Positions 17,132 to 25,404 of a stretch of 64,000 nucleotides of DNA are shown piece after piece (positions within the stretch are counted from its first letter, which is position 1; the number at the start of each line of letters is the position of its first letter). The position numbers and the translations under genes were made by a program. Origin of the DNA: CAILHX01 sp964511385 (GTDB lineage Bacteria; Pseudomonadota; Gammaproteobacteria; Burkholderiales; Methylophilaceae); contig CAZEFE010000003.1 of NCBI GenBank assembly GCA_964511385.1, positions 1 through 64,000 of the forward strand, read 5' to 3'. The notes beneath the pieces were generated by a model. It was given only the letters and a program-made list of their open reading frames with translations. It made no database searches and had not been told where the DNA came from.

Positions 17132-17763
17132 TTCACCGCTTGTGAAAAAGTATCGATAATAGGTTGAATCTGCCCGCGCTTCAGCTTGAGCGAGGCCTGG
17201 TTCACAACCAGCCTGGAACTGATCGGCATAATTTCTTCCACCGCCACCAAGTGGTTGGCACGCAACGTACCGCCGGTGCTGACCAGGTCAACAATCGCAT
17301 CCGCCAACCCAACCAGTGGCGCCAACTCCATCGAGCCGTACAGCTTGATCAGATCCACATGCATGCCTTTGGCGGCAAAGTGCTCGCGCGCAATCTTGAC
17401 GTACTTGGTCGCCACTTTCAGCCGTGCACCGCGTTGCAGGCAAGCGGCATAGTCAAAACCTTCCCTCACCGCCACCATCATCTTGCAGCGCGCGATATTG
17501 AGATCCAGCGGCTGATACAGGCCAACACCGCCATGCTCAACCAGCACGTCGCGCCCGGCAATACCCAGGTCGGCAGCGCCATATTGCACATAGGTCGGCA
17601 CGTCGGAAGCGCGCACGATAATCAAGCGCACATCTTCGCGGTTGGTGCCGATAATCAGTTTGCGCGACGATTCCGGCGCCTCGGCTGGCACGATACCCGC
17701 CGCTTCAAGCAACGGGGTGGTTTCTTCAAAAATGCGGCCTTTGGACAGAGCGATCGTGATCAT
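17128..17763 (-). CDS. hisG: ATP phosphoribosyltransferase, short form HisG
   Basis: 211 residues, with MITIALSKGRIFEE at the N-terminus and the PRPP-binding region DLVSTGGTLRANHL. It catalyses the committed step, ATP plus PRPP to phosphoribosyl-ATP. The length marks the short form, which in known organisms needs the HisZ subunit for activity and feedback control; hisZ is not in this window. The gene begins immediately after the murA stop. Confidence 0.96.
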   Translation of the reverse strand: MITIALSKGRIFEETTPLLEAAGIVPAEAPESSRKLIIGTNREDVRLIIVRASDVPTYVQYGAADLGIAGRDVLVEHGGVGLYQPLDLNIARCKMMVAVREGFDYAACLQRGARLKVATKYVKIAREHFAAKGMHVDLIKLYGSMELAPLVGLADAIVDLVSTGGTLRANHLVAVEEIMPISSRLVVNQASLKLKRGQIQPIIDTFSQAVK

Positions 17764-19017
17764 TTAACTGACCCGCTTAATCCGTGCACCCACGGCTGCC
17801 AGTTTTTCTTCAATACGCTCATAACCACGGTCAATGTGATAAATGCGCTCTACCACGGTCTCGCCACGCGCAACCAAGCCGGCCAGCACCAGCCCGGCGG
17901 AAGCACGCAAGTCGGTGGCCATCACAATGGCGCCATCCAGCCCAGGGCGGCCTTTCACCAGTGCAGTATGGCCATCGACCTCAATATCCGCCCCCAGCCG
18001 GCGCAATTCCTGCACGTGCATGAAGCGGTTCTCGAAAATGGTTTCCGTCACCTGCGCCACGCCTTCAGCCACGGTATTCAGCGCCATGAACTGCGCCTGC
18101 ATGTCCGTTGGGAACGCCGGATGCGGTGCGGTACGCAGGCTTACCGCTTTTAACTTGCCGTCTGATTCTATGGTAATACTGTTTTCGTCGTATTCCACTT
18201 TGGCGCCGGCTTCGCGCAGTTTGTCGATGACCGCTTCCAGCAGATCCGCGCGGGCATTTTTCAACCTGACCTTGCCGCCGGCCATGGCCACCGCCACCAG
18301 GTAGGTGCCGGTTTCAATACGGTCGCTCACCACAGCGTAATCACAACCGTGCAGATGTTCCACGCCGTGGATGGTAATCACGTCGGTACCCGCACCCTCG
18401 ATGCGTGCCCCCATCTTGATCAGGCACTCGGCCAAATCCACCACCTCCGGTTCGCGCGCCGCGTTTTCCAGTACCGTGGTGCCTTCCGCCAGCGTCGCCG
18501 CCATCATCAGGTTTTCGGTACCGGTCACGGTGACCATATCCATGAAAATGCGCGCGCCTTTCAGGCGGTTTGCCTTGGCCTCGATATAACCGTGCTCGAT
18601 ATGGATTTCCGCCCCCATTGCCTGCAAGCCCTTGATGTGCAGGTTTACCGGGCGCGAGCCGATCGCACAGCCGCCGGGCAACGACACGCGCGCCTTGCCG
18701 AAACGCGCCAGCAGCGGCCCCAGCACCAGAATCGAGGCGCGCATGGTTTTCACCATTTCATACGGCGCCACCGGGTTGTGGATATTGCTGGCATCCAATG
18801 CCACGTTCATGCTTTCGTCCACCGACACCTGCATGCCGAGATGCGCCAGCAGCAGCAGCGTGGTGTTGACGTCGCGCAGATGCGGCACGTTGGAGAGCCG
18901 AAGCGGCGTTTCCGCCAGCAAGCCGGCGCAGAGTATAGGCAATGCGGCATTCTTGGCGCCGGAAATACGAATCTCGCCGTTGAGTTGGGCACCGCCCTGT
19001 ATGATGAGTTTATCCAC
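17764..19017 (-). CDS. murA: UDP-N-acetylglucosamine 1-carboxyvinyltransferase MurA
   Basis: 417 residues from a GTG start, with KNAALPILCAGLL at the N-terminus. The active-site loop LPGGCAIGSRPVNLHIKG holds C117, the counterpart of E. coli Cys115, which is the fosfomycin target. It transfers enolpyruvate from PEP to UDP-GlcNAc, the first committed step of peptidoglycan synthesis. It lies between grxD and hisG, a typical betaproteobacterial arrangement. Confidence 0.97.
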   Translation of the reverse strand: MDKLIIQGGAQLNGEIRISGAKNAALPILCAGLLAETPLRLSNVPHLRDVNTTLLLLAHLGMQVSVDESMNVALDASNIHNPVAPYEMVKTMRASILVLGPLLARFGKARVSLPGGCAIGSRPVNLHIKGLQAMGAEIHIEHGYIEAKANRLKGARIFMDMVTVTGTENLMMAATLAEGTTVLENAAREPEVVDLAECLIKMGARIEGAGTDVITIHGVEHLHGCDYAVVSDRIETGTYLVAVAMAGGKVRLKNARADLLEAVIDKLREAGAKVEYDENSITIESDGKLKAVSLRTAPHPAFPTDMQAQFMALNTVAEGVAQVTETIFENRFMHVQELRRLGADIEVDGHTALVKGRPGLDGAIVMATDLRASAGLVLAGLVARGETVVERIYHIDRGYERIEEKLAAVGARIKRVS

Positions 19018-19031
19018 TGAGACTGACCTGT

Positions 19032-19343
19032 TTATGCTGTTTCCAGAAGCTTCTGCAATTCGCCGTTTTGATACAGTTCGCGCATGATGTCAGCGCCACC
19101 AACAAACTCCCCGTTGATGTACAACTGTGGGATGGTCGGCCAGTTGGCGTACACCTTGATGCCTTCGCGAATGTCCGGGTTGGTCAGCACATCCACCGCC
19201 AGGTAATCCTTCACACCGCAAGCCTTGAGTATCTGTGCCGCCACGCCGGAAAACCCGCATTGCGGAAACTGCGGCGAACCTTTCATGTAGAGCACCACCG
19301 GGTTGGCGGTCACCTGCTCGCGAATGACTTGTTGAATATCCAT
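19032..19343 (-). CDS. grxD: Monothiol glutaredoxin (Grx4/GrxD type)
   Basis: 103 residues with the monothiol active site CGFS (C29-S32) within KGSPQFPQCGFSG, and the glutathione-binding WPTIPQLYINGEFVGG. CGFS glutaredoxins carry a [2Fe-2S] cluster and pair with BolA proteins; the bolA gene lies immediately upstream here. The two probably act together in iron-sulfur trafficking (family knowledge plus context). Confidence 0.95.
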   Translation of the reverse strand: MDIQQVIREQVTANPVVLYMKGSPQFPQCGFSGVAAQILKACGVKDYLAVDVLTNPDIREGIKVYANWPTIPQLYINGEFVGGADIMRELYQNGELQKLLETA

Positions 19344-19353
19344 CTCTTGTCCT

Positions 19354-19602
19354 TTATTTTGCTGCCTGTTTCGCCCACTGCTCGGGCGTCAATGTGCGCA
19401 TGGAAAGCGCGTGGATTTCTTCCCGCATCCGCTCTCCAAGCGCCTGATAAACCAGTTGATGCTGCTGCACCATGTTCTTTCCGGCGAACAGCCCACTCAC
19501 GATCAGCGCCTCGAAATGCTGCCCGTCGTCGCCCCGAACTACCAGGTGTTCGCAGGGCAAATGCTGCGCGATATAGGTCTTTAACTGTTCGGCGGTCAGC
19601 AT
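19354..19602 (-). CDS. BolA family protein (IbaG/YrbA-like)
   Basis: 82 residues of BolA fold, with the signature FEALIVSGLFAGKNMVQQHQLVYQALG. BolA proteins form [2Fe-2S]-bridged heterodimers with CGFS glutaredoxins, and grxD follows after 10 bp. Position next to murA and the mla genes matches ibaG/yrbA of E. coli rather than bolA proper. Confidence 0.92.
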   Translation of the reverse strand: MLTAEQLKTYIAQHLPCEHLVVRGDDGQHFEALIVSGLFAGKNMVQQHQLVYQALGERMREEIHALSMRTLTPEQWAKQAAK

Positions 19603-19603
19603 G

Positions 19604-20359
19604 TTAGCCCCTCAATTTGTAACCGCTTTTCAGCAGCGCCAAAGTAAACCATGATAAAGCCAAAAAGCACAGCGTTACAACGAACAGGCTGGTGCTGGGC
19701 GCCACATCGCCCTGGCCGAAAAATCCGTAGCGAAAGCCGTCTATCATGTAGAAGAACGGGTTGAAGCGCGACACCGCCTGCCAGAATGGCGGCAGCGAAT
19801 GAATCGAGTAAAACACGCCGGACAAAAACGTCAGCGGCATGATGATGAAGTTCTGGAATGCCGCCAACTGGTCAAACTTGTCGGCCCAGATGCCTGCCAC
19901 GATGCCGATAGCGCCCATCATGGCGCTGCCCGCCAGCGCAAACGCCAGCACCAGCCACGGGTGAGCCATCGTCAGATCTGCCCAGAACAAGGACACCAGA
20001 CACACGCTGCACCCCACCACCAGTCCGCGCACGATGGCCGCCGCCAGAAACGCCACAAAAAATTCCGCATACGACAGCGGCGTCAGCAGCAGAAATACAA
20101 TGTTACCCATCACTTTGGACTGGATCAGGCTGGACGAACTGTTGGCAAAGGAATTCTGCAACAGCGACATCATCGCCAGGCCCGGAATCAGGAACGCGGT
20201 GTAGCTCACGCCGGGATACACCTGCACATGCGACTCCAGCACATGCGAGAAAATCAGCAGATACATCAGCGCCGTCATTACCGGCGCCGCAACCGTCTGG
20301 AAACTCACTTTCCAGAAGCGCCAGATTTCCTTCTTGAACAAGGTGAACAGGCCGCGCAT
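19604..20359 (-). CDS. ABC-2 type transporter permease
   Basis: 251 residues with about six membrane helices. The ABC-2 signature is in the second half (FLSGVFYSIHSLPPFWQAVSR, then NPFFYMIDGFRY). It resembles YadH of E. coli. It forms an exporter with the ATPase upstream (4-bp ATGA overlap). The substrate is unknown; this pair commonly sits between mlaB and bolA in betaproteobacteria. Confidence 0.9.
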   Translation of the reverse strand: MRGLFTLFKKEIWRFWKVSFQTVAAPVMTALMYLLIFSHVLESHVQVYPGVSYTAFLIPGLAMMSLLQNSFANSSSSLIQSKVMGNIVFLLLTPLSYAEFFVAFLAAAIVRGLVVGCSVCLVSLFWADLTMAHPWLVLAFALAGSAMMGAIGIVAGIWADKFDQLAAFQNFIIMPLTFLSGVFYSIHSLPPFWQAVSRFNPFFYMIDGFRYGFFGQGDVAPSTSLFVVTLCFLALSWFTLALLKSGYKLRG

Positions 20360-21261
20360 CAGTTGCCCCTCACAATGTGCAAAAACACATCTTCCAGGTC
20401 GGCCTCAATCAGTTGCAGGTCCTCAACCGCAATCGCTTCACTGCGCAAGCTGGCCAGGATGGCTTCGATCTCCGTGGTGGATGCCAGATTCAGGATGAAG
20501 TAGCCGCCCTCTTCGCTGCGCTTCAGCGGCAGCAACGCCTGCGGCAACCTTGCCGGCTCCAGTTTCAGTTTCAGCTGCTTGGCCTGCACCCGGTTCAGCA
20601 AGTTGCGTGTGGAATCCAGTGCCACGATCTGCCCCTGCTTCAGCATGGCCACCCGTGAGCACAATGTTTCCGCCTCTTCCAGATAGTGCGTGGTCAGGAT
20701 GATGGTGGTACCTTCCCGGTTCAGCCGCTTGATGAAGGTCCACAACATCTGCCGCAATTCGACATCCACTCCGGCGGTCGGCTCATCCAGCACCAGCACC
20801 GGCGGCTTGTGCGCCAGCGCCTGGGCAATCAATGCCCGACGTTTCATACCTCCGGAAAGCGCCCGCATATTGGAATTGGCCTTATCCGCCAGCCCCAGGC
20901 CCTCGAGGATTTCATCGATCCAGGGATCGTTTTCAGGGCCGCAGCCAAAATATCCGGCCTGGAAACGCAGCATTTCGCGCACATTGAAAAACGGGTCGAA
21001 TACCAGTTCCTGCGGCACCACGCCGAGTAATTTGCGCGCGCGGCGATAGTCGCTCACCACGTCATGCCCCAGCACTGCCAGGTTGCCGCCGGTAGGCCGC
21101 AACAGGCCTGCCAGCAAGTTGATCAGCGTGGATTTGCCTGCGCCGTTAGGACCCAGCAACGCGAAAAATTCGCCCTGCTCGATAGTCAAGTCGACGCCGC
21201 GCAACGCTTGCAGCTTGCCGAAAGACTTGTGGACCTGTTCGATTTGAATGGCGGGCGTCAT
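20359..21261 (-). CDS. ABC transporter ATP-binding protein (YadG-like)
   Basis: 300 residues from MTPAIQIEQVHKSFG. Walker A is GPNGAGKST, the signature LSGGMKRR, and Walker B LVLDEPTAGVD. A C-terminal extension of about 80 residues follows the nucleotide-binding domain. The open frame upstream of this ATG lacks similarity. It works with the ABC-2 permease downstream; a drug, polysaccharide or lipid exporter cannot be distinguished from sequence. Confidence 0.92.
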   Translation of the reverse strand: MTPAIQIEQVHKSFGKLQALRGVDLTIEQGEFFALLGPNGAGKSTLINLLAGLLRPTGGNLAVLGHDVVSDYRRARKLLGVVPQELVFDPFFNVREMLRFQAGYFGCGPENDPWIDEILEGLGLADKANSNMRALSGGMKRRALIAQALAHKPPVLVLDEPTAGVDVELRQMLWTFIKRLNREGTTIILTTHYLEEAETLCSRVAMLKQGQIVALDSTRNLLNRVQAKQLKLKLEPARLPQALLPLKRSEEGGYFILNLASTTEIEAILASLRSEAIAVEDLQLIEADLEDVFLHIVRGN

Positions 21262-21295
21262 GGTGTACGGGGCGGACAGACCGTCCCGGAAAAAC

Positions 21296-21619
21296 TTAGT
21301 GGCTGGAACTTGCGGCCGCGTGCAGATCATGGGGCAGCATATCCAGCACCCCATACAGCGTGGCCAGGCTAACCAATGCTGCAGGCAGGTTGCTGTATTG
21401 CAGCTTGATCTGCCGGGCTTGCGCTTCCCGCAGCCAATGGAACAACAGACTGACGGCTGACGAATCAACATCGGTCACCTGGGTGAGATCAACCTCCACC
21501 TCGGTTGCATTTCCAATACTGACCGACAGCCCTGCCTCCAGCAAGGCGCCAACCGTCTCCACGGTCATTTCGCCACGGACCAGCAAGCGGTTGCCCTGCT
21601 GTTGTATCAGTTCAGTCAA
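21296..21619 (-). CDS. mlaB: STAS-domain protein, MlaB
   Basis: 107 residues, a single STAS domain with the typical DSSAVSLLFHWLREAQ segment. MlaB binds the MlaF ATPase and supports the MlaFEDB complex. The start appears to be TTG, with an AGGG ribosome site 8 nt upstream; no better ATG/GTG is seen. It lies directly after mlaC. Confidence 0.88.
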   Translation of the reverse strand: MTELIQQQGNRLLVRGEMTVETVGALLEAGLSVSIGNATEVEVDLTQVTDVDSSAVSLLFHWLREAQARQIKLQYSNLPAALVSLATLYGVLDMLPHDLHAAASSSH

Positions 21620-21621
21620 GG

Positions 21622-22254
21622 TCAGCCCTGCTTTTTCTCTGCCGAAGCCGAGGAATTCTGACGATTTTTCTCGGCCAGTTGCTGGATCAGGTTATCCACC
21701 CCCCCCTGATTGATGGCTTCATCAAACTGGCTGCGATAGCTGGTCACGATGCTGACACCCTCGATCTCGACGTCAACCACTTTCCATTCATCGCCGACTT
21801 TCTCCAGGCTGTAATCCACCTTCACCGGCTGGCTGCCGGTTTGCAGAATCAGCGTCTTCACCTTGACGCGGGTATCGCCCGGCTGCGAACGTAGCGGCTT
21901 GAATTCTAGCGTCTGGTTGCGGTATTTCGACAGCGCCGTGGAATAGGTACGTACCAGCAAATTGCGGAACTCCGATACCACCTTGCCCTGCTGCTCACCG
22001 CTGGCTTTACGCCAGTTGCGCCCCAGCACCTGCTGCGTCATGCGTTCAAAGTTGAAATGCGGAACAATTTTTTCTTCCGTCAACGCCACGATTTTTTTCG
22101 TGTCGCCGTTCTGGATATCCTTGTCCTTCTTCACCAGTTCCAGCACTTCCGTGGCGGTGTTCTTCACCAGCACGTCCGGTGCCAGGGATTCCGCCATTGC
22201 CGACGTACCAAAAACAAAAGCTGCCATTGCCAGCAGCCAGCCCAATCTATTCAT
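21622..22254 (-). CDS. mlaC: Phospholipid-binding periplasmic protein MlaC
   Basis: 210 residues: a signal peptide ending at SAMA (residues 1-21) and the Tol-Tol-Ttg2 (MlaC) domain with VRTYSTALSKYRNQTLEF and the later VDVEIEGVSIVTSYRSQF. MlaC shuttles phospholipids between the outer-membrane MlaA complex and the inner-membrane MlaFEDB transporter. No mlaA is adjacent. Confidence 0.94.
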   Translation of the reverse strand: MNRLGWLLAMAAFVFGTSAMAESLAPDVLVKNTATEVLELVKKDKDIQNGDTKKIVALTEEKIVPHFNFERMTQQVLGRNWRKASGEQQGKVVSEFRNLLVRTYSTALSKYRNQTLEFKPLRSQPGDTRVKVKTLILQTGSQPVKVDYSLEKVGDEWKVVDVEIEGVSIVTSYRSQFDEAINQGGVDNLIQQLAEKNRQNSSASAEKKQG

Positions 22255-22256
22255 GT

Positions 22257-22733
22257 CTAATCTGCCTTCTTGTCGTTAGATTCCGAAGCCTTGCTGGTGA
22301 GGAATTTCCCAATCAGGTCTTCCAGCACCAAAGCGTTCTGCACTTTTTCAATTTTATCACCGTTCTTCAGATTATCATCGCTGCCGCCCGGCAACAGCGC
22401 GACATATTGCTCACCCAGCAGGCCGGCAGTATAAATCGGGGCGATGGTGTCCCGGTCGAAGTGGAAACGCTGGTCGATATCCAGCGTCACCGCGGCTTCC
22501 TTGGTCTTGTCGTCGAAATGGATATCCGCCACCCGGCCCACCACTACGCCCGCGCTCTTGACCGGCGCGCGCGCCTTGAGGCCGCCAATGTTTTCATATT
22601 CTGCATGCAGCCTGTAGGTATCGCCGATATTCGCCGTTGTCAGGTTGCCCACCTTCATCGCCAAACCAAACAGCGCGGCAAAACCCAATGCCACAAAGAT
22701 GCCCACCCACAAATCTATCGTCGATCGTTCCAT
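22257..22733 (-). CDS. mlaD: MCE-domain lipid transport protein MlaD
   Basis: 158 residues: an N-terminal membrane anchor (about residues 8-27) and one MCE domain (about 38-118, KARAPVKSAGVVVGRVADI). MlaD hexamers form the periplasmic lipid channel on top of MlaE. It sits between mlaE and mlaC. Confidence 0.95.
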   Translation of the reverse strand: MERSTIDLWVGIFVALGFAALFGLAMKVGNLTTANIGDTYRLHAEYENIGGLKARAPVKSAGVVVGRVADIHFDDKTKEAAVTLDIDQRFHFDRDTIAPIYTAGLLGEQYVALLPGGSDDNLKNGDKIEKVQNALVLEDLIGKFLTSKASESNDKKAD

Positions 22734-22760
22734 CCCTAAACCTCCAAATATTTCACAATA

Positions 22761-23552
22761 TCAAGCATGCAGCATGAAAGCCGTCATGATGAAATCCAGC
22801 CCCAGCACCGCCAGGGACGAATTCACCACGGTTCTTGTTGTGGCGCGGCTAACGCCCTCGGCAGTCGGCGGCGCATCATACCCTTCAAACAGTGCGATGC
22901 TGGTACAAGCAACGCCGAACACCGCGCTCTTGATGACGCCATTCACAATATCGTCGCGGAAATCCACACTGCTTTGCATTTGAGACCAGAACGCCCCTTC
23001 ATCCACGCCGATCAACTGCACCGCCACCAGGTAGCCGCCAAACACGCCCACCATCGAGAACAGCGCCGCCAGGAAAGGCATGGAGATCACCCCGGCCCAG
23101 AAACGCGGCGCCACGACACGGGCCACCGGATTCACCGCCATCATTTCCATCGCGGACAATTGCTCGGTGGCTTTCATCAAGCCGATTTCCGCGGTAATCG
23201 CCGTGCCCGCGCGCCCGGCAAACAGCAATGCCGTCACCACCGGGCCAAGCTCGCGCACCAGCGCCAGCGCCACCAGCACGCCTACCGCATCCGCGGAACC
23301 ATAGCGCTGCAAGGTGTTGTAGCCCTGCAAGCCCAGCACCATGCCCACAAACAGGGCCGACACCAGGATAATGATCAGCGACAATACACCGGTAAAATAG
23401 ATTTCCCGGATCACCAGCGGGAAACGGCGCAAGCTCTCGCCGGAGCATGACAGGGAATATACGAAGAAGCGTGCCGCGAAACCAAACCGCCAGATGCCGT
23501 CCACCACACGTCGGCCCACCATGCGCAACCCTGTTGCCAAACGATCAGGCAT
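22761..23552 (-). CDS. mlaE: MlaE permease of the phospholipid transport ABC system
   Basis: 263 residues from MPDRLATGLRMVGRRV; the longer open frame upstream is the out-of-frame mlaF end. The MlaE/permease domain is clear: FVGMVLGLQGYNTLQRYG, RELGPVVTALLFAGRAGTAI and ATEQLSAMEMMAVNP. The start overlaps the mlaF stop by 8 bp. Confidence 0.95.
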   Translation of the reverse strand: MPDRLATGLRMVGRRVVDGIWRFGFAARFFVYSLSCSGESLRRFPLVIREIYFTGVLSLIIILVSALFVGMVLGLQGYNTLQRYGSADAVGVLVALALVRELGPVVTALLFAGRAGTAITAEIGLMKATEQLSAMEMMAVNPVARVVAPRFWAGVISMPFLAALFSMVGVFGGYLVAVQLIGVDEGAFWSQMQSSVDFRDDIVNGVIKSAVFGVACTSIALFEGYDAPPTAEGVSRATTRTVVNSSLAVLGLDFIMTAFMLHA

Positions 23553-24351
23553 GCAGCCCCCCCAGCAAATCCTGCCGGTAATCCGGCGCGTTGTAATGGA
23601 ATGGCACGGGACCATCGGCCTCGCCATAAACAAACTGGTGCACAAACGGCATTTCAGAGGCACGCAGTTCTTCCGGCGTACCCTCAGCAACCACGCGTCC
23701 CTGCGACACGAAATAGACGTAATCCACGAACAGAAACGCTTCGTGCACATCGTGGGTCACCACGATGGAAGTCGCGCCCAGCGCATCATTCAGGTCGCGG
23801 ATCAGGTTAACGATGACGCCCATGGAAATCGGGTCCAGCCCGGCAAACGGCTCGTCGTACATGATGATTTGCGGATCAAGCGCCACCGCGCGCGCCAAAG
23901 CCACGCGCCGCGCCATGCCGCCGGACAGTTCGGCAGGCATCAGGTCGCGCGCGCCGCGCAGACCAACCGCATTCAGCTTCAACAACACCAGGTCACGGAT
24001 GATCGCCTCGGGCAACCCGGTATGCTCGCGCATCGGGAACGCCACGTTATCGAACACGGACAGATCGGTGAACAGCGCGCCGAACTGGAACAGCATGCCC
24101 ATCTTGCGGCGCATCCGGTAAATGCCAGCTTCGTCCTGCTCGTGCACCACCTGGCCGTCCACCCGCACCTCGCCAGCGCTAGGCTTCAACTGCCCGCCAA
24201 TCAGGCGCAGCAACGTGGTCTTGCCGGAACCGGAGCCGCCCATGATGGCCACCACCTTGCCGCGCGGGAAGGACATATTGATGCCCTGGTGCAGCAGGCG
24301 CTTGTTATAGGAAAAAGAGAGATTATTGATCTCGACGATGTTGTCGCTCAT
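23545..24351 (-). CDS. mlaF: MlaF ATPase of the phospholipid transport system
   Basis: 268 residues with Walker A MGGSGSGKTTLLR, signature LSGGMARRVALARA and Walker B IIMYDEPFAGLDP. It powers MlaFEDB, which maintains outer-membrane lipid asymmetry. It is the first gene of the 16.6-kb co-directional run. The promoter should lie in the 96-bp gap behind the prepilin terminator, but no clear -10/-35 pair is seen there. Confidence 0.95.
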   Translation of the reverse strand: MSDNIVEINNLSFSYNKRLLHQGINMSFPRGKVVAIMGGSGSGKTTLLRLIGGQLKPSAGEVRVDGQVVHEQDEAGIYRMRRKMGMLFQFGALFTDLSVFDNVAFPMREHTGLPEAIIRDLVLLKLNAVGLRGARDLMPAELSGGMARRVALARAVALDPQIIMYDEPFAGLDPISMGVIVNLIRDLNDALGATSIVVTHDVHEAFLFVDYVYFVSQGRVVAEGTPEELRASEMPFVHQFVYGEADGPVPFHYNAPDYRQDLLGGLHA

Positions 24352-24402
24352 GGTCGCGGCATTTTAATGGATTTTGTACCGGGCGTGTTAGCTAAACCAA
24401 GG

Positions 24403-24438
24403 CCAACAAAAAACCCGCCGCAGCGGGTTTTTTGTTGG
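24403..24438 (-). terminator. Strong rho-independent terminator after the prepilin gene
   Basis: A perfect 16-bp inverted repeat (arms 24403-24418 and 24423-24438) with loop CGCA. The GC core CCCGC/GCGGG is flanked by A6/T6, so it can work in both directions. It lies 9 bp past the prepilin stop and insulates that gene from mlaF. Confidence 0.85.
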
Positions 24439-24447
24439 CACGTTACT

Positions 24448-25161
24448 TTATTGCTGCGCTTTGCAGACTGTATACCAGTTCGTACCCGTTTCAACATACG
24501 TCACATCAGCCGCAACATTGTCCAAAGCGGTTACGGGAGTAGTCGCATTAGCTTGAATTATGGATCGGATACTACCCGTGGAAGGATTGCCATCATCCAA
24601 CTGGGTATCAATAGCTTGCGCCGACTTATCAGGAATGTTCGATTCGCAAACCATGACCCCCCTGAACCCAGAGCCAACAATAGCAGCACCACCGCCACTT
24701 TGAAGAGCATCGTTGGCATTTTGCACACCCAGAGTACCATTGTATGCATTCTGAGGAGGGCCTCCAGCCAATGCGCCTGTGATAAAACCTGCCTGACGGA
24801 GAGTCATCCAGAAATTATTACATTCATTTGTGGCAGCAGCCGCCGGCGGGCCATCAGTAAACGCACAAGCAGCTGCCACATTATCAATGAGCCCATCCCC
24901 ATCACCGACATTAGCGGCTGGGTAACCCGTTGTTGCCGCTGGCCAGCGAGCCGCTGTGCCAGGATCGTCCCCCGGAAGCTGCCGGTACCGATCCTGATAG
25001 CCATAGATCGCTGCCGAAGTCGAATTAAAGTCATTGACCACATTTTTAATTCTGGAACTGTTAATCAGCTCCTGCCCTTTCAGCACGCCGCCCAACAACA
25101 AGCCGATAATCACCAGCACGATGGCCAGTTCAATCAGCGTAAAACCAGATTGCTTTTTCAT
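24448..25161 (-). CDS. Type IV prepilin-like protein (orphan pseudopilin)
   Basis: 237 residues with a class III signal: KKQSG|FTLIELAIVLVIIGLLLGG, predicted cleavage after G6, Glu at +5 of the mature protein. The C-terminal domain is Gly/Ala/Asn-rich. It has four cysteines (C99, C114, C172, C233) that could make two disulfides and a calcium-loop-like DGDGLID (87-93). No other pilus or type II secretion gene is adjacent; the prepilin peptidase is at 59690-60535. A GAGGAT ribosome site precedes the ATG. Role as minor pilin or pseudopilin is not determinable here. Confidence 0.88.
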   Translation of the reverse strand: MKKQSGFTLIELAIVLVIIGLLLGGVLKGQELINSSRIKNVVNDFNSTSAAIYGYQDRYRQLPGDDPGTAARWPAATTGYPAANVGDGDGLIDNVAAACAFTDGPPAAAATNECNNFWMTLRQAGFITGALAGGPPQNAYNGTLGVQNANDALQSGGGAAIVGSGFRGVMVCESNIPDKSAQAIDTQLDDGNPSTGSIRSIIQANATTPVTALDNVAADVTYVETGTNWYTVCKAQQ

Positions 25162-25287
25162 TTGTGCTATCCTCTTTTCAACAATTATTAACTACAAAAC
25201 CGCTCTGCCGCAGCAGCGTAGCCCAATATCGCACCACGCGCCCCTCGGTAGCAGTTAAGCAAAAGCAATGCCAACCAAGAATATACC

Positions 25288-25303
25288 AATCAATATATTG
25301 ATT
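25288..25303. promoter_or_regulatory. Perfect 16-bp palindrome in the prepilin/kinase intergenic region
   Basis: AATCAATATATTGATT is a perfect dyad with no loop, typical in size of a dimeric regulator site. It lies in the A+T-rich 243-bp region between the divergent prepilin gene (start 25161) and histidine kinase gene (start 25405). No convincing promoter pair was found around it, and chance palindromes are likelier in A+T-rich DNA. Confidence 0.4.
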
Positions 25304-25404
25304 ATTAATGGTAATTTTTAATTGACCCATCTCCCTACCCCACATACCCCGTTTCCCGGGTGTCAAATTTTCAACAGGACTGTCAGCAAACCGGCAGCTT
25401 GCCC

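Noticed and set aside
23494..25191. A 565-codon plus-strand frame across mlaF, its upstream gap and the prepilin gene
   Set aside because: It runs through a strong terminator and antisense to two well-supported genes, with no domain similarity.
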